64,000 bases of DNA from Agathobacter rectalis ATCC 33656 (GCF_000020605.1 NC_012781.1:3349501-3413500), one strand, 5' to 3'. Positions 26,372 to 36,101 are shown, numbered from the stretch's first letter. The notes: a model not told the origin generated them from the letters alone. Program-made: numbers and translations.

Positions 26372-26683
26372 TTATTTTCCGATGATATATCGTAAGAAAA
26401 CGTATACCGCACGGATTACATACACTGGAATCATGATACTTCCAATCAAAGCTCCAATGATGACACTTAATGCAGCCATCCCAAGTGTTGCTGTTATATC
26501 CATTCCTTTTGGAATCAGGACCAGCCGCATTTTATGTATTCCAAATGGAAGTCCGGAAAGAAATATCCACCAGAATAAGTCTGTCTGTCCACTGACTTTC
26601 ATGATGGTGGATACCATCCAGAACCAGAATAGCATAAATGCCAGTGGCAGTATTGATTTTTTAATTACATCTTCTATCATCAT
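26372..26683 (-). CDS. DUF6050-like small membrane protein
   Basis: A 103-residue protein with three or four hydrophobic helices (about residues 10-30, 35-48, 60-85 and 88-100). The ATG at 26683 follows AGAAGGA; a TTG at 26704 is less likely. It follows parB and precedes a terminator. The function is unknown. Confidence 0.68.
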   Translation of the reverse strand: MMIEDVIKKSILPLAFMLFWFWMVSTIMKVSGQTDLFWWIFLSGLPFGIHKMRLVLIPKGMDITATLGMAALSVIIGALIGSIMIPVYVIRAVYVFLRYIIGK

Positions 26684-26718
26684 CTTTTCATTCCTTCTGT
26701 CCAACTTCGCATATCATA

Positions 26719-27615
26719 TTATTGTTTTTCTGCCCATGATGCCAGGAGCATAAATATCACTTCTTCCATCTGAGCTTTAGAATATGACTCAGGAAAATAC
26801 TGTTTCAGCTTTTTCGCCGGAATCTGTACCTGTACTTTCTCAGTACTTTCATTCATACAGATCTGGTCAATCTCTGAATATGTCAACATCTGCTCTTTTG
26901 CAATCTGCTTCAATTCCTTTGCCTGCTTCATAGACGGTACCATATTGTGATTACTCATATACTGAAGCAATATCTGTTGTTCTTCACTTCTCAAATATGA
27001 AACTTCAACAGCTGTATTAAAGGGAAGCTTCTTCTCGTCTGCCAGTTCTAAAAGTTCTGCGATTAACTCTGTCAGATGAATATATCGAAGAATCTGTCTG
27101 GAACTATCTCCTGTATTCTGACTGACTTCTTCTGCCGCCAACTTCTTGCCAACTTGGCAAGAAGTTAAATCAGACCGTTTTCCCTGACGCTTTAACGCCT
27201 CATATTTCATTTTATAAGCGAATGCCTTTTCACTGATCAGCAGCTCTTCTCGTTGAATGTTGGAATCTACCATGATCACCGTCGCTTCATCATCTGTAAG
27301 ATCTTTGATGATAACAGGCATTTTCTCTAATCCCGCAAGTTCACATGCTCGTTTTCGCCTATGACCAGCTACCAGCTCATAACCACCGGACTCTCTCAAT
27401 CGCACAATACCAGGAACCAACACGCCATATTGTGTAATGCTTTCTGATAATTCTTCCATTTTCTTATCATCTTTTACTTGAAACGGGTGATTTGGAAATG
27501 GATGAAGGCTTCCTATTTCTATCTCACAAATTCCATTGTTTGTTTCTTCGTTTGTTCCAAATAACGCATCAAGTGGCTGTAAGGAAATGGGAGTTGCTCT
27601 TTTTTTAGATGGCAT
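26719..27615 (-). CDS. parB: ParB-like partition protein
   Basis: A 298-residue protein with the ParB/Srx domain: IEIGSLHPFPNHPFQVKDD, then YGVLVPGIVRLRESGGYELVAGHRR as the CTP-binding GHRR motif. A helix-turn-helix region follows around EEVSQNTGDSSRQILRYI. It overlaps parA by 11 bases. It should bind a centromere-like site and stabilise excised ICE. Confidence 0.9.
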   Translation of the reverse strand: MPSKKRATPISLQPLDALFGTNEETNNGICEIEIGSLHPFPNHPFQVKDDKKMEELSESITQYGVLVPGIVRLRESGGYELVAGHRRKRACELAGLEKMPVIIKDLTDDEATVIMVDSNIQREELLISEKAFAYKMKYEALKRQGKRSDLTSCQVGKKLAAEEVSQNTGDSSRQILRYIHLTELIAELLELADEKKLPFNTAVEVSYLRSEEQQILLQYMSNHNMVPSMKQAKELKQIAKEQMLTYSEIDQICMNESTEKVQVQIPAKKLKQYFPESYSKAQMEEVIFMLLASWAEKQ

Positions 27616-28390
27616 CTTTCAGCACCTCCTCCGTCACTCTCCGATAAGCTTCTGTAGCTTTGCCTTTCGGATCATAAGAGAAAATACTCTGTCCTTCTCT
27701 GACTGCTTCCTTCATTCTTACAGAAAATGGAATATAATTATCAAAGATATGAATTTGACTTCCATATACATTTCTGAGAAGTTCCATGTTATTTCTGGCA
27801 TCATTCGTATGAGCATCGACCATCGTAAACAAAATACCTCCGACTTGCAGCTTCGGATTAATCTGCTTACGGACCTTACCGATTGTTTTTAACAACTGCT
27901 GCAATCCTTTGATTGGCAGGTAGGATGCTTCAACTGGAATGAGGACTTCATCTGATGCAGCCAGCGCATTAATCGTAATCATTCCCAATGATGGCATACA
28001 ATCAATGATGACTACATCATATTGATCTTTGATACCATATAAAATCTGTTTCAATACATATTCTCTACTCATTGCATTTACCAACTGTACTTCCGTACCT
28101 GCCAGTCCAATGTTAGAACAGATAATGTCTATCCCCTCTGCCTGATGTCTGATAAAACATTCGGAAGGAATATCTTCATCTTTCATTACAGCATCCATAA
28201 GAGCAGTAAGTGTTTCATTACTGTCATCACAATCACGATATCCAAATCCTGCGGATACATCAGACTGTGGATCGGCATCTACAATCAACACTTTCATATT
28301 CTTTTGTGCTAATCCTACTGCTAAATTAGCTGTACATGCGGATTTTCCCGTTCCCCCTTTTTGGTTTACAATAGAAATAATTCTAGCCAT
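27605..28390 (-). CDS. parA: ParA-like partition ATPase
   Basis: A 261-residue ATPase with the deviant Walker A KGGTGKSACTANLA (about residue 10), A' motif VLIVDADPQSDV and Walker B DVVIIDCMPSLG. It is of normal Soj-type length. It is the first gene of the visible ICE backbone and lies below two inverted repeats. Confidence 0.92.
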   Translation of the reverse strand: MARIISIVNQKGGTGKSACTANLAVGLAQKNMKVLIVDADPQSDVSAGFGYRDCDDSNETLTALMDAVMKDEDIPSECFIRHQAEGIDIICSNIGLAGTEVQLVNAMSREYVLKQILYGIKDQYDVVIIDCMPSLGMITINALAASDEVLIPVEASYLPIKGLQQLLKTIGKVRKQINPKLQVGGILFTMVDAHTNDARNNMELLRNVYGSQIHIFDNYIPFSVRMKEAVREGQSIFSYDPKGKATEAYRRVTEEVLKDAI

Positions 28391-28424
28391 TTTTCATCAC
28401 CTTTCATCGTCATCAATCAAAAAG

Positions 28425-28477
28425 AGGACTGAATTAGACATCCGGAATCTATATTCCGTGCGAGCTAATTCAGTCCT
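28425..28477. repeat. Inverted repeat upstream of parA
   Basis: A perfect 13-base pair of arms, aggactgaattag and ctaattcagtcct, encloses a smaller ggaat/attcc repeat. On the minus strand it is followed by TCTTTTTG, so it can be a terminator or attenuator; it may also be a partition or recombinase site. Confidence 0.6.
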
Positions 28478-28602
28478 ATAATTACAATAATTCTGTTGTT
28501 TTTACTCTTGTCTTACACAAATCCATTTCCAGTCTGAATCTGTAATAATTCATATTCTGGAATGACAGCGCTGCTTTATTTTTCCCTTTTCAGGAAATTA
28601 AA

Positions 28603-28663
28603 AATAAGGACTAAATTAGTGCAACCCCTTGTATTTACTGGAGTTTTCTAACTTGTCCTTATT
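28603..28663. repeat. Second, related inverted repeat at the integrase end
   Basis: Arms aataaggactaaattag and ctaacttgtccttatt pair with two mismatches. They resemble the 28425-28477 arms (ggact-aattag core). On the minus strand it is followed by TTTTTAATTT. It covers the last codons of the truncated integrase, the presumed ICE boundary. Confidence 0.55.
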
Positions 28664-29709
28664 ATAACTCGACCATGCGATGAAATGGGAGGCATCAGCT
28701 CCGGCTCTCGTTTCTCTTCTTCTGCCAGTTTGCTTTCTTTCTTATTATAGGCATTGACAATATTTTTCAGAAAGCTGTTCACTCCCGCTGGCATAATCGG
28801 ACGTCCATGCTTTGTATTGAAGATGAATCCACTGCGTCCACCGATCTCTACATTACTCTGCAAACCAAGCATCAAGTTCATCTCTCTCTGTTTACGGAAC
28901 GCATCATATACCATCTGTGTCATAGGAATGTCTCTGATTCCTGCATCCGTTTTGGTTTCTGAATCATGAAAACAATATCCTTCATCACCTTCATAATATA
29001 CAAGCTGTCCACCTACATGGATCTCCCGATTCTTCATATCCACATCTGACCAGGTTAAGCCGATGGTTTCACTCACTCTCAGGCAAGCCCCAAACATAAC
29101 CTGCATCATTGGAAGATGAGGCTTATACACATTACTCTGTTCAACAAACTTCAGAAGTTTTTCCTGCTGTTCCAGTGTCAGTGCTTCTTTCTCTTTTGCC
29201 GGAGCCCCATAATCTCCAAGTGTTCCAGTTACCGGATTCTTACGGATAATCCCGTCTTCCACTGCCAGTTCAAAACTGGGATTCAATAAGCCATAAAGAC
29301 CTTTGATCGTGCTGTGTGCCAGTCCTTCATCTGACAATGCTGAAAAGAACGTCCTTACGTGAGATGTCTTAAAATCTACAACACGAATATTTCCCAAAGT
29401 ATTTCGTATCCGATAGTCCCACATACGGATATAATTCTTTTTCGTTCTTTCCTTGATATTCTTTGTTGCCATGTATCGCTCAAACAAAGTATTTACAGTC
29501 AGCTTCTTAACTGATGCGTCTGTAATAAGCAGATCCTCCATATCCTTATTGATCTTCTTTTCCATTTCTCGCAGACTCGCCAGATCAGCTGCATAAACCG
29601 AATTACGCTTTCCAGTAATTTCATCCTTGTAGCGATACTCATAACGTCCATCCGGACGCTGATATTCACCTGTTTTTAAATTTCTGCCTTTATTATCTTT
29701 TCTTGCCAT
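28648..29709 (-). pseudogene. Tyrosine integrase, truncated before the catalytic C-terminus
   Basis: A Tn916-type integrase. The N-terminal arm-binding domain (GEYQRPDGRYEYRYKDEITG), the core-binding domain and the first catalytic arginine region (MFGACLRVSETIGLTW) are present. After LMPPISSH the frame changes to unrelated GRVIIRTS and stops. The HxLRHT box, the later His and the nucleophile Tyr are missing, so the protein cannot recombine DNA. No other frame continues the family. The ATG at 29709 follows AAAGGA. Confidence 0.88.
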
Positions 29710-29940
29710 ATCAATCATTCCTTTCACTTTATTTTTCGTTATTCGGAATGATTTTTGTCCTGTCTGTATCAGTCATATACTGTCTGATATCTGCTCACAG
29801 ATTAACATAATATTTTATGATTTCCAAGGGTAAATTCCTGCAAAATGCTAATTTTTATTTGCCTGTTTTACAGGAATATTTTCCCTTTTTTACTTTTCAT
29901 TCCGAAGGAAAGTTGTTGTATTTTATCTTCTCATCTTTCA

Positions 29941-30135
29941 TTACACTGCCATTGCATCAAGATATCTTTTTATCTTATCCACGTTATAAAGAACACGTCT
30001 TCCAATAATCACTCTTGCTTCTGCATAATCTGCAATTTTCTTTGCAGTTACTTCTCCGCAAGATAACATTGCCATTAATCCTTCAATATCTACCGTCAGA
30101 CGATTCTCAGCCTTATACTCTGTTGTTTTTCTCAT
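29941..30135 (-). CDS. Excisionase-like DNA-binding protein
   Basis: A 64-residue protein with a helix-turn-helix: GLMAMLSCGEVTAKKIADYA then VIIGRRVLYNVDKIKRYLD. This is the excisionase pattern seen beside Tn916-type integrases. ATG at 30135 follows GGAGG. It lies 230 bases upstream of the truncated integrase on the same strand; the gap holds nothing clear. Confidence 0.75.
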   Translation of the reverse strand: MRKTTEYKAENRLTVDIEGLMAMLSCGEVTAKKIADYAEARVIIGRRVLYNVDKIKRYLDAMAV

Positions 30136-30700
30136 GATGCACATACCTCCTTTCCTCCGTATTCTTCTGCATCACCTCCCAGACAGCGGTTATGCCCGTT
30201 GTCAGTACATATACTTTTTGTTTGGACTTCTTACGATGATTTTCCATTCTGTTCGGCGTGTTGGCTTCCATTTGTATATGGCGGTGTCAACGTTACAATT
30301 GACCTCTATCAGAAATCTTTCTGAATACTGGCAGCTTCTTCTCAAGCATACCAGCCGTTGCCGGAGTATCTTCGGTTTCCACATACTACTCTCTGATACA
30401 GCGGTGGAATCCTGTGTTACCTTTAAGCCCCGAAAGGCACCCATACAGCTCATTCAATTTTCAAGGTTCAATAATCAAAAGTTTTATAGGTATACATTTT
30501 TGTACCTATTTCGATTTAATGCCATTATATCCCCCGTTACTGCTAATGTCAATAGCACTTCATGCGTTTTAGGTTCTTTTTTGTACTCTTTTTTGTTGAT
30601 TTTATGCTATCTTGTGTTATAATATGGACAAATAGTTATTCATTTCTTGATTTCACTATCTTCAACGAATGTTTATCAGGACTAATGCAGAGGTGACTTT
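30136..30700 (+). promoter_or_regulatory. Control region between xis-like and XRE genes
   Basis: No gene is seen in this 565-base gap. A palindrome, ataggta...tacctat, lies at 30486-30509. A plausible promoter for the XRE gene has TATAAT at 30618-30623 and a weak TTGATT about 16 bases upstream. The palindrome is a reasonable operator for the XRE protein; this is inference. Confidence 0.5.
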
Positions 30701-31252
30701 ATGAATTTTAATCTGAAACTTAAAAAAATCCGGACATTCCGGAAAATGACACAAAAAGAATTGTCAGAGAAGATCGGACTGACCGATCAACATAGAATTG
30801 TACAATATGAAAAAGGTGTTCGTGTTCCAAAAAAAGATCTGGTTGATAAAATGGCTAAGGCTCTTGATGTTAATCCTTATACCCTCTATGATACCGCTGG
30901 ACGTGACGCTTCCGAAATGATGGAACTGCTTTTCTGGCTGGATGAATTTAATCCATCTGCCCTGCATCTGTTTCTTCCTCGGAAATTTCCTGGTGAAAAA
31001 TGCAATGAAGTAGCAGACACTTCCGTTTACTATCACGACAATGATAGCTGGCCGGCTCATGCTCCTGTCTGTATGTGGTTTGATTATGGAGTTCTGAATG
31101 ATTTTCTAAAAGAATGGGGGGTTCGAATGGATGAACTGAAATCCGGTGTGATTACCAGAGATGAATATTTTGAATGGAAAATCAACTGGCCGTATACCTG
31201 TGATGATTGTGGAAAATATGAACCTAAGAAACAATGGCGAAAAAACTTTTAA
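30701..31252 (+). CDS. XRE-family regulator
   Basis: A 183-residue protein. The first 65 residues are a Cro/CI helix-turn-helix: LKKIRTFRKMTQKELSEKIG and VPKKDLVDKMAKALDVNP. The C-terminal 110 residues have a Trp/Asp-rich, Cys-containing segment (WPYTCDDCGKYEPKKQW). It diverges from the excisionase and integrase genes and probably controls the element they belonged to. Confidence 0.82.
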   Translation: MNFNLKLKKIRTFRKMTQKELSEKIGLTDQHRIVQYEKGVRVPKKDLVDKMAKALDVNPYTLYDTAGRDASEMMELLFWLDEFNPSALHLFLPRKFPGEKCNEVADTSVYYHDNDSWPAHAPVCMWFDYGVLNDFLKEWGVRMDELKSGVITRDEYFEWKINWPYTCDDCGKYEPKKQWRKNF

Positions 31253-31338
31253 AACTACAAACCCAAAATTTAAAATGGATTTCCGTATATTTAACCTATA
31301 AAGTAGATACAAAATCCCAGATGTACAGGTGAACAGAC

Positions 31339-32250
31339 ATGAAAAATATCCATAGCATTGAATTTTATACCGGAAGCAAGGAAGAATTGCTTCCAGATTT
31401 TGAAAAAGATTTTCCCTATATCGCTTCGAGGGCAGAACTTGACAAGTATATAGGGGGTTATGTACCGTGGCACTGGCACAGGACAGTGGAACTTTTTTAT
31501 ATGGAAAGCGGCAGCATTGAATATGATACGCCAGGAGGAAAAATATTGTTTCCGGCTGGAAGCGGCGGCATGATAAATCCCAATGTACTCCATATGACAA
31601 AAGCAATATCGCAGAGAGAAAAGAATATACAGCTACTTCATATTTTCGATGTTTCCTTACTTGCCGGAGAACAGGGAAGCAGGATTGAACAAAAATATAT
31701 TGCGCCTGTCATAACAGCCCCGCAGATTGAGGTAATCCCGCTTTTTCCGGGCAATGCAGAAGAAGAAAGAATTTTGAAATTGCTTGCTGCCTCATTTCGT
31801 TTATCCAGTGATGAATTTGGATATGAAATAAAACTGCGGGAAGCCCTAACTGAAATATGGCTCATGCTTTTTGAACTATCTTGCTCTATGCGTGAAAAGA
31901 AGGGGGAACATAACAAAAGCAACGATAAAATAAAGTTGATGATGATATACATTCATGAACATTACAGAGAAAAAATATCTATTCTGGAACTTGCTGCGGC
32001 AGCATATCTAAGCGAAAGGGAGTGTTATAGAGTGTTCCATGACTGTCTACACATGACACCCGTAGAGTATATAACAACTTATCGTCTACAAATTGCCTGT
32101 CAGATGTTGGCAAAGGGGCAGGAACCTATTACCGTTATCAGCCATGAGTGCGGTTTAGGGAGCAGCAGTTATTTTGGAAAAGTTTTTCGGGAATATGCAT
32201 ATTGTTCACCTACAGAATATAGAAAAAAATGGCAGAATAGTGATATGTAA
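31339..32250 (+). CDS. AraC-family regulator with cupin sensor
   Basis: A 303-residue protein. The N-terminal cupin shows YVPWHWHRTVELFYMESGS and a metal-like His pattern. The C-terminal two helix-turn-helix units are ISILELAAAAYLSERECYRV and ITVISHECGLGSSSYFGKVF. It heads a plus-strand run with a small protein, HD hydrolase, acetyltransferase remnant and HAD phosphatase and may control them. Confidence 0.87.
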   Translation: MKNIHSIEFYTGSKEELLPDFEKDFPYIASRAELDKYIGGYVPWHWHRTVELFYMESGSIEYDTPGGKILFPAGSGGMINPNVLHMTKAISQREKNIQLLHIFDVSLLAGEQGSRIEQKYIAPVITAPQIEVIPLFPGNAEEERILKLLAASFRLSSDEFGYEIKLREALTEIWLMLFELSCSMREKKGEHNKSNDKIKLMMIYIHEHYREKISILELAAAAYLSERECYRVFHDCLHMTPVEYITTYRLQIACQMLAKGQEPITVISHECGLGSSSYFGKVFREYAYCSPTEYRKKWQNSDM

Positions 32251-32338
32251 TGGCGGAAAAGAAATATTTTTCCTATGTCTTTTGCATTATAATGATACCT
32301 GTAAAGTAAATCAGCAATTTACAGGAGGTGAACGCAAA

Positions 32339-32578
32339 GTGATAAAACTAAACATTCTGAACATGAAAAATTTTTTAGATACTGTCAATGCCTGCATTGG
32401 CAAAGTATATATGCTCTGCCCGAACGGTAAAAAACAAAACATTAATGGGGAAGAAAAGATACAGGACAGTTTGTGGCGACAATACTTCCAAAACAAAAAC
32501 TGTCTGTGTCTTATTTTAGAAATTCCGAATCCAACGGACTATATGAACATTGTTTCGTACTATGCAGGGGATTGCTGA
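32339..32578 (+). CDS. Small conserved protein of unknown function
   Basis: A 79-residue protein. A GTG at 32339 follows ACAGGAGGTGAACGCAAA and begins V-I-K-L-N-I-L-N-M-K-N-F-L. It ends PTDYMNIVSYYAGDC. I recognise the pattern as one common in Clostridia elements but know no function. Confidence 0.6.
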   Translation: MIKLNILNMKNFLDTVNACIGKVYMLCPNGKKQNINGEEKIQDSLWRQYFQNKNCLCLILEIPNPTDYMNIVSYYAGDC

Positions 32579-32653
32579 TTTGTCTGCAAATATTTCATTA
32601 TAAAGGGCCGGGCGTTTTATTTTTCGGCCCCGCCCTTTTGAAAGGAGTTAAAA

Positions 32654-33253
32654 ATGGAGTTGAACCTTCAAACCGCAGAATTGGCATTAAGGGAAGCGTC
32701 AGAATCCAATCCGGGAGCATGGGCAGATCATTCCCGGTTTGTAGCCGAAGCCTGTAAAAACATTGCATCACATTGTAAAGATTTATCTTCTGAACAGGCA
32801 TATATTTTCGGGTTATTGCATGATATTGGCCGCTATGCCGGAGTGAGTTCGGAAAGGCATCTGATAGACGGCTATCGGTACTGTATGGAGCGCGGATGGG
32901 AAAAAGCTGCACAAATATGTATATCCCACGCATTTATGATTCAGGATATTGCCACATCTATCGGTGTGTTTGATGTTAGTGATGAGGATTACCTGTTTAT
33001 GAAAGAATTTGTTGCAAATGCGGTATATGATGATTATGACCGTCTTGTACAGTTATGTGACGCATTGGCTATGCCTTCGGGGTTCTGTCTTTTGGAAAAG
33101 AGATTTGTAGACGTGACAATGCGATACGGCGTTCACCCAGCGACAATAGACAGATGGAAAAAGATTTTAGAGATTAAAGAACAGTTTGAAAATCAGATCG
33201 GCTGTTCTATCTATTCTCTGCTTCCGGGTATTGTGGAAAACAGTTTTCGTTAA
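32654..33253 (+). CDS. HD-domain phosphohydrolase
   Basis: A 199-residue protein with the HD motif in [12 protein letters not shown] (about residue 55), an upstream His in WADHSRFV, a second His cluster at SERHLIDGY and CISHAF, and a downstream Asp in VQLCDALAM. This is the usual metal set of HD hydrolases acting on nucleotides or phosphate esters. It starts after GAAAGGAG. Confidence 0.83.
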   Translation: MELNLQTAELALREASESNPGAWADHSRFVAEACKNIASHCKDLSSEQAYIFGLLHDIGRYAGVSSERHLIDGYRYCMERGWEKAAQICISHAFMIQDIATSIGVFDVSDEDYLFMKEFVANAVYDDYDRLVQLCDALAMPSGFCLLEKRFVDVTMRYGVHPATIDRWKKILEIKEQFENQIGCSIYSLLPGIVENSFR

Positions 33254-33264
33254 GGGGGGATATT

Positions 33265-33555
33265 GTGTATTACGAATCCAGTGATTTTTTGGAAACTGCA
33301 GACAGCGATACGTTAAAGCAGATTGCCCGCACAAGGGAATTAACAAGGGAATATTATTTTTCTGATTATGGAGATACAGAAAAACGCACTTCTATTCTTC
33401 GGGAGCTGTTGGGTGGAATAGGGGAAAACAGCGTGATAGGGGCTGGAAGTGTAGTTACCCGCCCTATCCCGCCTAATTGTGTTGCAGTAGGAAATCCATG
33501 CAGGGTGATACATTATTTTGATACAGACAGGGAAAGGTGGCAGCATGAAGTATAA
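33265..33555 (+). pseudogene. Maltose/galactoside O-acetyltransferase, internally deleted
   Basis: The N-terminal 48 residues ([20 protein letters not shown] onwards) match the cap domain of Maa/LacA acetyltransferases. After LGGIGEN the frame jumps to [20 protein letters not shown], the C-terminal end of the hexapeptide helix. About 90 residues of hexapeptide repeats, including the catalytic His, are missing, with no frame shift. GTG start at 33265 after AAGGGGGG. Confidence 0.82.
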
Positions 33556-34180
33556 GCATATCGTTTTTGACATTGACGGCACTCTGATTGATACGGAATA
33601 TGCTGTATTACATTCTTTACAGGAAACTATAAAGGAATTGTCCGGGAGAAAGATACCATGTCCTGAACTAAGATTTGCGTTAGGTATTACAGGAACAGAC
33701 GCTTTGAAAAAACTTGAGATAAAAGACACTTCCTATGCGATAGAATTATGGGATAAAAATATGCGTAACTATACAAATACCATTAAAGTATTTGACGGAA
33801 TCATTGAATTATTGAAAAATCTTCTAAGCCTGGATTATAAAATGGGGATTGTCACATCAAAGACAAGGGAAGAATTTACACATGATTTTTGTCCGTTTGG
33901 TATCAGTCATTATTTTAAAACAATCATATGTGCAGACGATACACAGGAACATAAACCCAATGCCGCACCGATTTTGAAATATGTGGAATTATCAAAAACA
34001 GACCATAGGAAAGTACTTTATATCGGAGATAGCAAATATGACAGTAAATGTGCGGAAAATGCGGGAATTGATTTTGCTTTAGCAGTATGGGGCAGTCATA
34101 ATAAGCACATAAAAGCAGATTATTTTTTAGAAAAACCTGCCAATCTGTTATCTGCTATCACTTCAGAGAAATTTTATTAG
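33545..34180 (+). CDS. HAD-family phosphatase (phosphoglycolate phosphatase-like)
   Basis: A 211-residue HAD hydrolase. Motif I is [12 protein letters not shown] (residues 6-17), motif [10 protein letters not shown], motif III the Lys of HKPNAAP, and motif [20 protein letters not shown] helical cap lies between I and II. The ATG at 33545 is chosen over an upstream in-frame one because of AAAGGTGG before it. It overlaps the acetyltransferase end by 11 bases. Confidence 0.87.
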   Translation: MKYKHIVFDIDGTLIDTEYAVLHSLQETIKELSGRKIPCPELRFALGITGTDALKKLEIKDTSYAIELWDKNMRNYTNTIKVFDGIIELLKNLLSLDYKMGIVTSKTREEFTHDFCPFGISHYFKTIICADDTQEHKPNAAPILKYVELSKTDHRKVLYIGDSKYDSKCAENAGIDFALAVWGSHNKHIKADYFLEKPANLLSAITSEKFY

Positions 34181-34255
34181 CGATGAAAGATCGAACGAAA
34201 ATGACTCCGAGGTATATTAAAAAAACTTGCTTGATCAATTATGGTGATTTTGATT

Positions 34256-34293
34256 AAGTAGCCTGTATGTAAAATAAAGCATACAGGCTACTT
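34256..34293. terminator. Bidirectional hairpin between converging genes
   Basis: A perfect 14-base stem, aagtagcctgtatg and catacaggctactt, separates the plus-strand HAD gene from the minus-strand DUF6061-like gene. Runs of T are weak on both sides. Confidence 0.65.
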
Positions 34294-34298
34294 GTGGT

Positions 34299-34535
34299 TT
34301 ACAATTCCAAAGAATCTTCTGCATCTACCCACATTTGCATATTACCATCAAGATATAATCGTGCATATTCAAGTGGCTCATCAATAGCAAGTGTATTTAA
34401 TGCGCAGTCTGATCCAGGAGTGGTTTTTAAGTTCTTCTCAGCTTCCCAACAGTCAATGCGGAGCATATAACCGGCATTGGTATAAACATCAATGCTGTTT
34501 CTGTGTGGATTGTATTCTGCAAATATTGTTCTCAT
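34299..34535 (-). CDS. DUF6061-like small protein
   Basis: A 78-residue protein that begins MRTIFAEYNPHRNSIDVYTN and ends with a conserved segment, DEPLEYARLYLDGNMQMWVD. A shorter relative with the same C-terminal pattern lies at 39673-39846. The function is unknown. Confidence 0.68.
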   Translation of the reverse strand: MRTIFAEYNPHRNSIDVYTNAGYMLRIDCWEAEKNLKTTPGSDCALNTLAIDEPLEYARLYLDGNMQMWVDAEDSLEL

Positions 34536-34850
34536 CGTATCTTATCTCCATTTTTTTAATAATCAGTTATAGAGTTAAATATCGAAAACATTTCAATCAG
34601 TTCACCATGTTGTTATTGTTATATGTTATACTGTGTTATGAAATTTTCTTTCCCTTAATTTTTCCCATATTAAGGTTCATGAAAGCTAATGGGAGAATGT
34701 AACACAAGGGAAAGAGTAAGGGAAGGTACACTTGCTACAAACTTAGTGTTTTCAAGGGTTTGCGAAGAATTTGATAATCAAATATAACAGTTATTAAATT
34801 TCCTAAAATAAGTGGAATATCAACTGGAATTTGTAAAGGAGATATACAAC
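34536..34850. other. Intergenic gap without a clear gene
   Basis: The gap of 315 bases is AT-rich and holds only short shadow frames. An AAGGAGATATACAAC ribosome site at its end serves the gene at 34851. Confidence 0.5.
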
Positions 34851-35231
34851 ATGAAGAAAGTCTGCTTAGCGGTTTTGCCAGCTTTAACAATAGTGTTAGA
34901 ATTATTACCCTTTGGAGCAGTTTGTATTTTTGCAACATCTCCAACAGAAAGAGTAAAAGAAACATTCTCATACTTTAGCCTTACACCGTTTGGCTATGCA
35001 AATTTTGCTCCACTTATTACAGCCACACTTACTGTTGCCATCTTCTTACTTTCATTGTTTTCATTGAAGAAGAAAGGTGTTCTCAAAGCATTGTTTGTCC
35101 TTTCCATTATTACGGTAGTTATTTTTCTTTTGCCATTGATGTATGGCTTAAACTACTATACCCTTGTAGGAGCCTTTATAACAGTAACACTTGTAATAGA
35201 AAGTATTTTGGCTAAGATACAACAAAAGTAA
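34851..35231 (+). CDS. Four-helix membrane protein of unknown function
   Basis: A 126-residue protein with hydrophobic segments at about residues 4-28, 50-70, 80-98 and 103-120. The ATG at 34851 follows AAAGGAGATATACAAC, so the longer upstream frame is not used. It stands alone between a DUF6061-like gene and a strong terminator. Confidence 0.7.
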   Translation: MKKVCLAVLPALTIVLELLPFGAVCIFATSPTERVKETFSYFSLTPFGYANFAPLITATLTVAIFLLSLFSLKKKGVLKALFVLSIITVVIFLLPLMYGLNYYTLVGAFITVTLVIESILAKIQQK

Positions 35232-35270
35232 AGCGATAACTTCCAGTTTGCAAAACTGACCAAAAATACA

Positions 35271-35308
35271 AACAGTTCGTAAAAGTATAATTTTACGAAC
35301 TGTTTTTT
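35271..35308 (+). terminator. Terminator of the membrane-protein gene
   Basis: Arms aacagttcgtaaaa and ttttacgaactgtt form a perfect 14-base stem with a five- or six-base loop, followed by TTTTT. The remaining 226 bases up to 35534 hold no gene that I can support. Confidence 0.88.
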
Positions 35309-35534
35309 TGAAAAAACAAATAACTACAACTGTACCGATATATCGGAGACGTAAACTATAGTATTAAATAAGGGGATGGTCAGCTCATTTGTGGCAGAAT
35401 GGTATGGTCGAAGCGCGGAGCGGCATCATGAATGAAGGGTGATGTCGCTCGAAATTATATGCAATGAAATAAGCGCGGTTCAGCAGGAATTGCTATTGAA
35501 GTTTGAAATAAAATCAATCGCCATGCTAGAATAT

Positions 35535-36101
35535 TCACCAAAACAAGATTCCGAGGCCTGCTGAAAACAGGATCATCAGAATTGGCGATGGAGCTGTTTT
35601 TCTGATTATTTTACAAATCAGATGTGTTGCTCCGAGCATAGCAAATACTGCGATAGAGCGCAAATCGGGCGCAAATCCGGCCTGTAAATCTGTGAGGCCA
35701 AACAGCGTAGACAGCGCCATGCTGAGCGCGGTCGCAAGGATCATCGCTACAACGCACGGACGAACTCCCGATAAAAAGGCGTTGACGGGTGCATATTTCA
35801 TCAAATTCTTTAGTGCGGATGCAATTAAGAGAATAATCAAAAATGACGGCAACACCACGCCCAGCGTTGCAACAAATGAACCGAGGATTCCGCCCTGTGT
35901 TGAGCCGATAAAGGTTGCCATATTCACGGCAAGGGGTCCCGGTGTGGATTCAGATACGGCAATAAAATTCAGAAACTCGTTCTCTGTCAGCCAGCCGTTG
36001 GAAAGCACCCTTTCGCGTACCAGCGAAACCATTCCATAGCCGCCGCCGAAAGACAAGGCACCGATCATCAAAAAGTTCAGAAAGAGACGCAGATATATCA
36101 T
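35535..36101 (-). CDS. Chromate transporter half-protein 1
   Basis: A 188-residue ChrA-type half-protein with about six helices. The family signature appears as FGGGYGMVSLVRERVL and AVSESTPGPLAVNMATFIG. Half-size ChrA proteins work as pairs. The partner lies upstream with a four-base overlap. The family exports chromate in some bacteria, but in gut Clostridia the true anion is unknown. Confidence 0.87.
   Translation of the reverse strand: MIYLRLFLNFLMIGALSFGGGYGMVSLVRERVLSNGWLTENEFLNFIAVSESTPGPLAVNMATFIGSTQGGILGSFVATLGVVLPSFLIILLIASALKNLMKYAPVNAFLSGVRPCVVAMILATALSMALSTLFGLTDLQAGFAPDLRSIAVFAMLGATHLICKIIRKTAPSPILMILFSAGLGILFW

Larger units (their letters stand above)
1..28650 (-). mobile_element. 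Tn1549-like integrative conjugative element, partial
   Basis: The backbone genes read on the minus strand from parA at 28.4 kb to virB4 at the window start, in the usual order of Clostridia ICEs of the Tn1549/CTn2 type: partition, ssb, RepA_N/DnaC, PcfB, VirD4 coupling protein, Maff2, TrbL-like, PrgI, VirB4. The left part lies outside the window. The right boundary is placed near 28650 because a tyrosine integrase reading frame stops abruptly there and non-coding inverted repeats follow. That boundary is an inference. Two nested elements (3541-13291 and 14351-20881) interrupt the transfer genes. Confidence 0.7.

Noticed and set aside
28648..29709. Integrase end as a simple frameshift
   Set aside because: None of the three frames downstream of PPISSH codes for HxLRHT or the Tyr motif, so the C-terminus is missing rather than shifted.
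32174..32338. Longer start for the small gene at 32339
   Set aside because: The upstream part overlaps the AraC gene end in another frame and lacks a ribosome site; the GTG at 32339 has a strong one.
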